From contig JAQISU010000070.1 in NCBI GenBank assembly GCA_029339505.1, positions 3,341,501-3,405,500 of the forward strand: a stretch of DNA of 64,000 nucleotides, written 5' to 3'. Origin of the DNA: Unio delphinus (lineage: Eukaryota; Mollusca; Bivalvia; Unionida; Unionidae). A program made the position numbers and the translations under genes. The first letter of the stretch is position 1. Each line of letters opens with the position of its first letter. The notes under the pieces were generated by a model. It saw nothing but the letters and a program-made list of their open reading frames with translations. It was not told where the DNA came from and made no database searches. Positions 30,797 through 38,331 of this stretch are shown here, piece after piece.

Positions 30797-33700
30797 ATGA
30801 AGGAGTTCAAGAGATTGACTTCGAAAAATGCTAAATTCAATGCTGATAGAGAGTTCAAGAGATTATTGAAAATCAATCCTAGATTTAATCTCGATAGACC
30901 AAAAAAACGTCAAAAACGTCCAAGAGACGGAAACATGAAAGAGTTTAAGAGATTATTAAAAATCAATCCTAGATTTAATCTCGATAGACCCAAAAAACGT
31001 CCAATAGACGGAAACAAACGTAACAAACGTCCAAGAGACGGAAACATGAAAGAGTTTAAGAGATTATTGAAAATCAATCCTAGATTTAATCGCGATATAC
31101 CCAAAAAACGTCCAAAACGCACAATAGACGGAAACATGAAAGAGTTTAAGAGATTATTGAAAATCAATCCTAGATTTAATCGCGATAGACCCAAAAAACG
31201 TCCAAAACGCACAATAGACGGAAACATGAGATCATCATGGAAGGATGCTCAATTCAATCTTGATATAGTTTCTAATACACCCAAGAATAAAATTCTTGAT
31301 AAACCCATCAGAGACTGTTTTAATGAATTCAAGCGTGATGGAGCATCTTATTGTTGGTCAACATTTCGAATTGATGGTGTTGTTGACGCTACCATGAATG
31401 ATGAAAAGGCAGCAGTGATCATTTCACGTGTTGGGGAAAAAAGTCATTTTTTCCGAATCAAATTCATTATCCGTGAGAATGGCAAATGGATTATTAAGGA
31501 TAAATTTGAACCCATTCTCAAGGGCAAAAAAACTGTCACCGTGAATCAGGATTCAAAACCGGGAATTTTGACTGGAATTGATAAACCCTACTACGAAAGA
31601 TCTTATCCTGTCACAGCAGTTGTTTACGGGATCTATCCGCTCAATGAAAAACCTGATATTTCAAAACTAGCACCCATGAAATATTCGACAGGGCTCAATT
31701 GTGTAGCAGAACGAATAATAGAACACTTCACAAATGCGTCCCGGGGGAATAAACTCACTGATCTAAGACGAAAAAAAATAACCGAGTGGGAGTTCACGGT
31801 AAAAGAGCATGGAGCAACAATTCAGGATATAACTAAATTAGAAACATCATTAAGATTTCCAATATCGGTAAGGACAATCACCGGTGAAGTATTAAAAGAA
31901 CCGAAATATCAATCAAAAAAAGGAAACCCCATTGAAATTATTGATCATAACGCGCACGCGTGGTCATCTGCAGTAACAATATTTCCACGGGATAGAACCG
32001 TAAAATATCTATCCCCAGCAGGGTTGGGGCCTGAAGAATGTTTTACCGAGCAGAAATTATTTGATGCTATTTACCATTTGAGTAAAAACGATCCTGTGTC
32101 AGCGTGGCTATTTCATAGTAATTCAGACGAAGAATGTAGATTTGATCAGGTTGTAAGGCCCAACGGAGAATTATACCGTACTGAAGAACTGCAGAATCAA
32201 ATGAAACAACTAGCTAGTGAGTTTTCTGAGGACGGAGAAGAAGACGATCAATTATTAGCAAACTGTTTTACAGTACCATCCATTGCAGCACATTTTGCTA
32301 GAAAGAAAAACGCGTGGAAACCAACACGAAGTGAGTTTTTATCAGATGTCAAATTGTCCTGTCTTGAATACAGCCATGGAGGATTATGGAACACAAAATA
32401 CACCGCTGATACCGTTATTTCAGTTGATATGATTGCGTGTTATCCAGGAAGTTTTCTTGGGTATGGAGAATGCGAGAAATATTTCAAACGATTTGGACAC
32501 CCTACACACGAAATGACCCGTGTTGCTATTAATGGACCACTTCCTGATTTTGATTTAACCGGATTCGCTTGTGTAGTATCATTTGAAATGGCTGAAGGGC
32601 TTCATCCGTGTAGTTATCTTTGGATTGGTAAACACATGTCTGAAAAACACTGGATGCCAATAGTGTTATTACGGTATATGCTTGATTGTAAGATGTTAAA
32701 ATCATTAATTGTCAGTGAAGCAATTATATCCTATCGGGCACAGAAATCAGTCTGGTTACCACAACCTGATCTAGAAAAAATAATTAGCGAAGAGCGAAAA
32801 CTGTTTCCTGATTTTAATGAACAACAAATCATGGATTGGTCCAGACAGTTATTTGAAATCAGAAACAATGAAGCAAAAAATCTTGGACGAAGAATAATCG
32901 GTAAATTTACCCAAGGTGGCAAAGATGATAATACGAAATATTCTTCACGATTGATTATAGACAACGCTGAATACGATTTTGTAATGGCGGATTTAACGAA
33001 TAAGGGCCTATATGTCAATCGTAAGGACGCATTTATGTCCGATGGAACCAAATTGGGTACAATTGTTACCTACAATGATGGATACCATCCGCAGTACACA
33101 CACTTAAGAGCTTCTATGCTCGGTTATGCTTCTATCAATCTGTTTTCAATGATCAATAGATTTCCTACTACCGCAGTTAGAGTTGCTACTGACTCATTTT
33201 ACATAAATAGCAAAATGGCTGATTTTAAGGCTACTGGCAACGAGAAATGGGGATCATGGAGAATTAAGAAAGAAATGATTCATGATTATATTCCATCAGC
33301 AGATGTTACCATTGAAAATAATTACTTAGAAAGCAATCAGTGTTCAGAATTTTCTAGTGCACCACCGATTTCTGATCCAATATGCCTGTATAAAACAGTT
33401 TATTTAAACGGCTGTGGTGGGTCAGGAAAAACAACCCGGGCAATTGAGTTATTTCGTGTTTCCAATCCAAACATGATTGTGCTAACACCAACTCATAGAC
33501 TTGCAAGAGAAATGATACAGAGAGGGGTAAGTGCTTGCACTTATCATAGTTTCTTTAGATGGAAGGGAGATAAATGGACTCCTGAGCGCATGGGAGAGAA
33601 ATTTATTCCTGAAATTATCATTTGGGATGAAATAGACACAGTGTCCGAAGATGTCTTAAAAATATTTCTTGAGTGGTTGTTATTGAAGAATACAAAAATC

Positions 33701-34666
33701 GTCATGTGCAATGATCACGGGCAACCACCGCCATTTGTCGGTGCATCCCCCCATGAATGGCTAAAGGGTTTTGTAGACTATTATGAAGAAATTGATACCG
33801 ATCATAGATCACTTGATAATGAATTAAAAGAATTGAAGAAACTAATTAGATTACAACCGGATAGAATCCAGTGTGAAATAACCCGTGAAATAATTTCGGA
33901 AACTCCCATGAATGAGTTTTGGGAAATGTGGAGACCAAACGATTTAATCATTGCAAGTAGAAAAATAGTCAGGGACACACTTCAGATGAAGTTATTTGAA
34001 TTGCATAAACAAAAATTTGCAACACTTCCAGTACCTCTTTGTTATAGGCCATCGGATACGCGAAAACAGAACATCGAAGTTGATATTCCAGGACAAAGTG
34101 AAAAACAGAATTTAGTATTAAATGATATTGTGCTGGTTGATATCAATGTTGTTGAAGATGCATTGCGTGCTAATAAATCCCCGTGGACGCTAGGTTATGC
34201 AGCGACGATACATTCTTCACAGGGATTGACTATATCGGATACAACTCTTTGGATGGTAGATAATCGCATAGAATGGTCGAATTTAGTCTATCTCGCAGTG
34301 TCCAGAGTACGAAAAATAAATCAACTTCGAAGAATTGTCCTGACAGAGTCAGGCGATGATGAAATCATTGGCGATGATGAAATCATTGGTGACGATAATG
34401 ATATTATTGATAAAAAACTCTCCGGTTACAAACAGCAGGACAAAAAAAAACAACGAGAATTTGATATTGATGCTGAATTAATAATCACTTTGAAGAAACA
34501 ACAGAATAATCACTGCGCGAGTTGCAATTGTATAATGCGTTGGCAGTATTCGGATAAGGATCCTCGCCAATTCACCGTAGACAGAAAAAATAACAATCTC
34601 GGTCATGTCAGAAATAATGTGATGTTGACTTGTCTTGAGTGCAATAGACGCAAGGGTGCTAGTTAA
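30797..34666 (+). CDS. Replication protein: PolB-like polymerase fused to SF1 helicase and HNH nuclease
   Basis: 1,289 residues, intact. Residues 1-140 are basic tandem repeats found only in this copy. From about 290 to 530 is a conserved region (GLNCVAERIIEHF, DHNAHAW) before the palm. Polymerase motif A is SVDMIACYP with Asp544; motif C is ATDSFY with Asp799. The SF1 helicase follows: Walker A NGCGGSGKTTR (Lys878), THRLAREM, Walker B WDEI (Asp944-Glu945), motif III NDHGQPPPF (972-980), motif V TIHSSQGLT (1137-1145) and motif VI AVSRVRK. A C-terminal HNH domain has CxxC at 1240/1243 and CLECNRR at 1279. No exonuclease motifs were recognised. In motif III copy A has Asn972 where copies E and gamma have Gly. 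I recall similar fusions annotated as hypothetical proteins in other eukaryotes, but cannot check. Confidence 0.88.
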   Translation: MKEFKRLTSKNAKFNADREFKRLLKINPRFNLDRPKKRQKRPRDGNMKEFKRLLKINPRFNLDRPKKRPIDGNKRNKRPRDGNMKEFKRLLKINPRFNRDIPKKRPKRTIDGNMKEFKRLLKINPRFNRDRPKKRPKRTIDGNMRSSWKDAQFNLDIVSNTPKNKILDKPIRDCFNEFKRDGASYCWSTFRIDGVVDATMNDEKAAVIISRVGEKSHFFRIKFIIRENGKWIIKDKFEPILKGKKTVTVNQDSKPGILTGIDKPYYERSYPVTAVVYGIYPLNEKPDISKLAPMKYSTGLNCVAERIIEHFTNASRGNKLTDLRRKKITEWEFTVKEHGATIQDITKLETSLRFPISVRTITGEVLKEPKYQSKKGNPIEIIDHNAHAWSSAVTIFPRDRTVKYLSPAGLGPEECFTEQKLFDAIYHLSKNDPVSAWLFHSNSDEECRFDQVVRPNGELYRTEELQNQMKQLASEFSEDGEEDDQLLANCFTVPSIAAHFARKKNAWKPTRSEFLSDVKLSCLEYSHGGLWNTKYTADTVISVDMIACYPGSFLGYGECEKYFKRFGHPTHEMTRVAINGPLPDFDLTGFACVVSFEMAEGLHPCSYLWIGKHMSEKHWMPIVLLRYMLDCKMLKSLIVSEAIISYRAQKSVWLPQPDLEKIISEERKLFPDFNEQQIMDWSRQLFEIRNNEAKNLGRRIIGKFTQGGKDDNTKYSSRLIIDNAEYDFVMADLTNKGLYVNRKDAFMSDGTKLGTIVTYNDGYHPQYTHLRASMLGYASINLFSMINRFPTTAVRVATDSFYINSKMADFKATGNEKWGSWRIKKEMIHDYIPSADVTIENNYLESNQCSEFSSAPPISDPICLYKTVYLNGCGGSGKTTRAIELFRVSNPNMIVLTPTHRLAREMIQRGVSACTYHSFFRWKGDKWTPERMGEKFIPEIIIWDEIDTVSEDVLKIFLEWLLLKNTKIVMCNDHGQPPPFVGASPHEWLKGFVDYYEEIDTDHRSLDNELKELKKLIRLQPDRIQCEITREIISETPMNEFWEMWRPNDLIIASRKIVRDTLQMKLFELHKQKFATLPVPLCYRPSDTRKQNIEVDIPGQSEKQNLVLNDIVLVDINVVEDALRANKSPWTLGYAATIHSSQGLTISDTTLWMVDNRIEWSNLVYLAVSRVRKINQLRRIVLTESGDDEIIGDDEIIGDDNDIIDKKLSGYKQQDKKKQREFDIDAELIITLKKQQNNHCASCNCIMRWQYSDKDPRQFTVDRKNNNLGHVRNNVMLTCLECNRRKGAS
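30840..31228 (+). repeat. Tandem repeats encoding the basic N-terminus of the polymerase
   Basis: Four to five units of about 75-96 bp, each encoding MKEFKRLLKINPRFN, a Arg/Asp step, then KKRPKR-type basic residues and DGN. Copies B and E instead have a single MEEFERLSKI..W unit. The DNA units are nearly identical, so the expansion is recent. Confidence 0.88.
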
Positions 34667-35603
34667 GCCCATGGGGTGGCAATTGAGTATCCTCGGGTAT
34701 CACTTGTAATTGTTGTCTAGTAAAACCCCGTTGAGGGGCAGTTGAATCCAGTTTATAGATTGGAGTTCTACCCGTAGATCGTGTTATACTAGATATCTTA
34801 TGCGTAGTGACGCTCCAAATAGGATCAGTAGCCCTTTTTCTATCTCCTTCAAGCTCTCCTGGTTCGTATAAGTACCTCACAATGACATTACTACCAAGAA
34901 TTGGTTCTTTGAAATCTTTTTGTGGTTTTTCAGGTATTGACTTCTTTTTAATCGCGTTGATAGGTTTCATGTTGATGGTTCTAGTAATCTCGTTATTCAG
35001 TGCGGTAACTACACCTGGTAATCTCTTAACCCATTCACGGGATCTTTTTTCTTGGATGAATTCTTTTGCATATTGATATCCAAATAACCGCTCAGCAAGG
35101 GTTTTATTAAACCGTTCTACAATGGCCTGATCACGATGCAGTGCAGTATGCCCTCGTCTGATAGCGACATTGTGATATTTCATTGTAAATAACACTGCAC
35201 CCTGAAATTCCTTGCCCGGGTCAACTTGTAACATATTTGGCCAGTGCAGTGGACTCCTTCGATAAATCCTTTCAAATGCAGAAGCGACTTCAGTGGCCGA
35301 TTTTGTTTTTAACGGTTCTGCTTCTTTGTATCGACTTGCAATATCAACTACAGTTAACGCATATTTGTAACCACGATCATGTGGCAGAAATAATAGATCA
35401 GCCTGATGAACTTCATTGGGTCCGGTTACATCAAAATGCGAGAATTGAATTTGTTTAGGAGGTGGTAGATAAATTTGCCATAGTGCCTGTTTGGATAACC
35501 AATGAGCCGCAGTGGTTTTTCTCACTTTTGCGGCGCTAGCAAGTTTACTGATTGCAGCGTTACCCTTCCAGTATCCTCTTGGGGAATAATAAATAGATTC
35601 CAT
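34659..35603 (-). CDS. Retroviral-type DDE integrase
   Basis: 314 residues from MESIYYSPRGYW, the start shared by all copies (GTG-initiated extensions upstream are unlikely). Integrase core, numbered with seven extra upstream codons: Asp76 in HQADLLFLP, Asp135 in QVDPGKEF, Glu170 in AIVERFNKT, giving the D-D(35)E spacing. A C-terminal SH3-like domain (VRYLYEPGELEG, DPIWSV, GRTPIYKLD) matches the rve-type integrases of Polintons. It would insert the element and create the 5-bp duplication seen here. It overlaps the convergent polymerase gene by 8 bp and starts 8 bp after the PLA2 stop. Confidence 0.93.
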   Translation of the reverse strand: MESIYYSPRGYWKGNAAISKLASAAKVRKTTAAHWLSKQALWQIYLPPPKQIQFSHFDVTGPNEVHQADLLFLPHDRGYKYALTVVDIASRYKEAEPLKTKSATEVASAFERIYRRSPLHWPNMLQVDPGKEFQGAVLFTMKYHNVAIRRGHTALHRDQAIVERFNKTLAERLFGYQYAKEFIQEKRSREWVKRLPGVVTALNNEITRTINMKPINAIKKKSIPEKPQKDFKEPILGSNVIVRYLYEPGELEGDRKRATDPIWSVTTHKISSITRSTGRTPIYKLDSTAPQRGFTRQQLQVIPEDTQLPPHGLN

Positions 35604-35610
35604 GTTGTTA

Positions 35611-36140
35611 TTAATTACCAGCACCTAACATCAATTTACTTTTCATAGCCGATTTTATCAAAAAGGAAGCCAATTTTTCTTTGAAGGATTTATCAGTGAT
35701 AGAATTCAACGCATGAATTAATTTCACATCTGCTAGATGCCTGTGTTGCAAATTGCTGCTTTTATAAGCAACATCATGAAGGTGACAGGCCTTATCAATA
35801 GCGTTTATTGGTTCCTAACCGGGTCGGGGCTGATTTTGATCATTGAGTCTGATATCAAGTCTTGTTCCCGGTCCACAATAACTATACCCTGGAAGGTGCT
35901 TTTCTCCCGGGTATTTTGCCCATGGGGTTCCAGGGAGTTTTGCTAATTTGGCAGCGATATCACCTCCTCGTTTTTTTTTAAAGGTTCCTTGGGTTCCTTG
36001 GGTTTAGAAACAAATCTAAATTTCTTTGTACTACACTGTACGCATTTACCAGAAAGCGCTGATCGGTTATTTTTAGTTGTAATCGTCGTCAAGTCATCTG
36101 TGCCAGTACGCGCCTTACACTTCACGCAATATAGATCCAT
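35611..36140 (-). CDS. Zinc-ribbon/phospholipase A2-like protein; two frames, plus an internal TAG
   Basis: The zero frame (36,140 to 35,943) encodes a zinc ribbon (YCVKCK ... KCVQCSTKKFRFV) and a basic linker. The frame then changes at A AAA AAC, and the -1 frame encodes GGDIAAKLAKLPGTPWAKYPG, the PLA2 calcium loop YCGPGTRLD and the catalytic His-Asp (HLHDVAYKSS). In parvoviruses this fold in a capsid protein helps the particle escape endosomes; in this element it would serve entry by analogy. A TAG at 35,815-35,817 separates the calcium loop from the catalytic His, so copy A's PLA2 is probably inactive. Copy E has no such stop. Either the shift is programmed or it is an old A-run indel. Confidence 0.75.
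35970..35976 (-). promoter_or_regulatory. Candidate -1 frameshift site A AAA AAC (copy A)
   Basis: On the minus strand the heptamer is in the X XXY YYZ register relative to ATG 36,140: zero-frame codons AAA (35,975-35,973) and AAC (35,972-35,970). A -1 slip continues directly into the PLA2 frame. The nearby inverted CCTGGAA/TTCCAGG could form a stem downstream. Confidence 0.5.
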
Positions 36141-36157
36141 AATTTATGTATAGAGAT

Positions 36158-36817
36158 ATGAATATAATTGATTTTTCAGCGACTAAAACAAGAGAACCAG
36201 TGAAGCATCATGCAGCGCTACCAAACTATATCCGCGCAATTATAATCGGACCATCTGGATCCGGTAAAACGCAATTGTTGCTCAATTTAATAATGAGATG
36301 GATGAAGTGGGATAAGTTGTATTTAATTGCCCCTAGCGTAGACGACCAACGATGCTATGAAGTGCTAAAAGATTTTAATGAAAACGCTTCAGAGATTGCC
36401 GGCGAGGATGTTATTGAATTTATAACCAATATTGACGAGGCGCCATCAGTAGAAGACCTCGATGGAAGTATCAACAATTTAGTTGTATACGATGATGTCA
36501 TGTTAGATAAACAAAAAAATCCTGCTAGAATATTTTCCCGAGGCAGGCATCAAAACACGGACGTGATCTATGTCACTCAACGATACACTCAGATTCCAAA
36601 AGTGATTAGAGATAACTGTAATATGCTTGCTGTATTCAACGGCGTTGATACACATACGCTACGAAATATTTGGCAGACATGGTGTTCTGATATGGACTTC
36701 AATCAATTTAGAAATTTCTTTAGTCATGCTCAGTCCGCCCCCCACGGATTTGTAACAATAAATTTACATGACCCTCGAACACGATATCGTATCGGACTGG
36801 ATCAAATATTCGGTTAA
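36158..36817 (+). CDS. Packaging ATPase (FtsK/HerA family, A32-like)
   Basis: 219 residues from MNIIDFSATK, the start shared with copies B and E; an ATG 12 bases upstream is also in frame. Walker A is GPSGSGKT at residues 31-38, Walker B NNLVVYDDVM around 106-115, and a TQRY motif (sensor-like) follows RGRHQNTDVIYV. These are the features of the poxvirus A32-like packaging ATPases found in Polinton-like elements, which pump DNA into capsids. Intact. Its 3' end lies inside the right inverted repeat, so a piece of it is duplicated at the left end. Divergent from the zinc-ribbon/PLA2 gene. Confidence 0.92.
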   Translation: MNIIDFSATKTREPVKHHAALPNYIRAIIIGPSGSGKTQLLLNLIMRWMKWDKLYLIAPSVDDQRCYEVLKDFNENASEIAGEDVIEFITNIDEAPSVEDLDGSINNLVVYDDVMLDKQKNPARIFSRGRHQNTDVIYVTQRYTQIPKVIRDNCNMLAVFNGVDTHTLRNIWQTWCSDMDFNQFRNFFSHAQSAPHGFVTINLHDPRTRYRIGLDQIFG

Positions 36818-37090
36818 CCCCAACTGAAAGTTCTAGCAGCAGAGAGGGTAGTGACAACGACGTTGTAGTCCCTTTTTCCCAAAAAATGTAATAGTTGAAA
36901 AGTTTTTGATTTCATTAATTTCATTGATTTTTTCATAATTTTTTTTGGGACCTAATCCATGATTCACACACACATTTGGGACCTGATGTCATTGACTTTT
37001 GGGCCTGATGTCATTGGTTTCATTGATTTTAAGCGTGATTTCAGTGAATACTTGTCTAAAAATGTTGTCCGGCTCACCCTCTCTGCTGCT
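36777..37090. repeat. Right terminal inverted repeat of copy A
   Basis: Inverse of 21,926-22,239, with about one difference seen in the outer 256 bp. The outer module is 36,835-37,090. Followed by the AATAA duplication at 37,091-37,095. Confidence 0.93.
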
Positions 37091-37384
37091 AATAAACACC
37101 TTCCAGGGTATAGTTATTGTGGACCCGGAACCAGACTCGATATCAGACGCGATGATCAAAACCAACCTCGACGTGGTGAAGAACCAATAAACTCCATCGA
37201 TATGGCATATCATGCTCATGATGTTGCTTATAAAAGCAGTAATTTGCAACACAGACATCTCGCAGATGTGAAATTATTTCACGCGTTGAATTCTATCACT
37301 GATAAATCCTTCAAAGAAAAATTGGCTTCATGGTTAGTAAAATCGGCTATGAAAGGTAAATTGATGTTAGGTGCCGGTAATTAA
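37091..37384 (+). pseudogene. Zinc-ribbon/PLA2 gene of copy B, 3' half
   Basis: Continuation of 21,689-21,925 after the insertion of copy A. Encodes the calcium loop (GYSYCGPGTRLDIR) and the catalytic HDVAYKSS, and ends KLMLGAGN, open throughout. The gene as a whole is dead because of the insertion and the lost start codon. Confidence 0.87.
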
Positions 37385-37391
37385 TAACAAC

Positions 37392-38331
37392 ATGGAATCT
37401 ATTATTCTCCAAAAGGATACTGTAGGGTAATGCAGCAATCAGTAAACTCGCTAGCGCCGCAAAGGTGAAATACACCACTGCAGCGGATTGGTTATCCAAA
37501 CAGGCAATATTGCAAATTTATCTACCGCCGCCTAAACAAACTAACTACTCGCATTTTGATGTTGCCGTTCCTAATGAAGTTCATCAGGCTGATATATTAT
37601 TTCTGCCACATGATGGTGGTTACAAATACGCGTTAACTGTAGTTGATGTTGCGAGTCGATACAAACAAGCAGAGCCATTAAAAACAAAATCATCAACTGA
37701 AGTGGCTTCTGCGTTTGAAAGGATTTATCGAAGGGGTCCTCTGCGTTGGCCAAGTCTATTACAAGTCAATCCTGGCCAGGAATTTCAGGGTGCGGTTCTA
37801 TCAACGATGAAGAATCATAATACCGCATTACGACGAGGACATGCTGCATTACATCGCGATCAGGCAATTGTTGAACGATTTAATCGGACACTTGCTGAGC
37901 GGTTATTTGGATATCAATACGCGAAGGAATTTATTCATGATGAACGATCTCGTGAATGGGTCAAGAGATTACCAGCTGTGATTACCACGCTGAATTACGA
38001 AATTACTCGAACAATCAACATGAAACCTAACAACCCGATTAAAAAGAAGTATATACCCGTCCAACCGCCAGAAGATTTTTCAAAACAACCAATACTCAGT
38101 AATGTCACTGTTAGGTATTTATATGAACCAGGAGAACTCGAAGGTGGCACAAAAAGGGCTACTGATCCTATTTGGAGTGTCACCGCGCATAAAATATCCA
38201 GTATAACACGATCTACTGGTAGACCAGCAATCTATAGATTGGATTTGACCACTCCTCAGCGAGGATTTACTCGTGAACACCTACAAGTGATACCCGAGGA
38301 TACTAAATTACCGCCGCGTAGTCTTAACTAG
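37392..38331 (+). pseudogene. DDE integrase, copy B
   Basis: The start region has a four-base loss and another shift, but 37,465-38,331 is one long open frame. It retains HQADILFLP, VNPGQEF (the second catalytic Asp replaced by Asn) and AIVERFNRT, plus the C-terminal SH3-like part. The Asp-to-Asn change means the core would be inactive even if translated. Confidence 0.88.

Larger units (their letters stand above)
21926..37090. mobile_element. Virus-like element copy A: near-complete 15.2-kb Polinton/adintovirus-like provirus
   Basis: Bounded by 314-bp terminal inverted repeats and a 5-bp target duplication inside copy B. It encodes DJR capsid protein, penton-like protein, adenain-like protease, packaging ATPase, DDE integrase and a PolB-helicase-HNH fusion, the combination that defines Polinton-like elements. 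It adds a parvovirus-type PLA2 domain and a NUMOD/HNH endonuclease. Most genes are open. The outer 256 bp of the two termini appear to differ at about one position, which points to recent insertion or recent replication. The only clear lesion seen is a TAG in the PLA2 gene. Whether it can still move or form particles is unknown. Confidence 0.92.

Noticed and set aside
34478..35076. Open frames antisense to the polymerase and integrase genes in copies A, B, alpha and E
   Set aside because: They recur only because the sense strand is conserved. Codon patterns and motifs support the sense genes alone.
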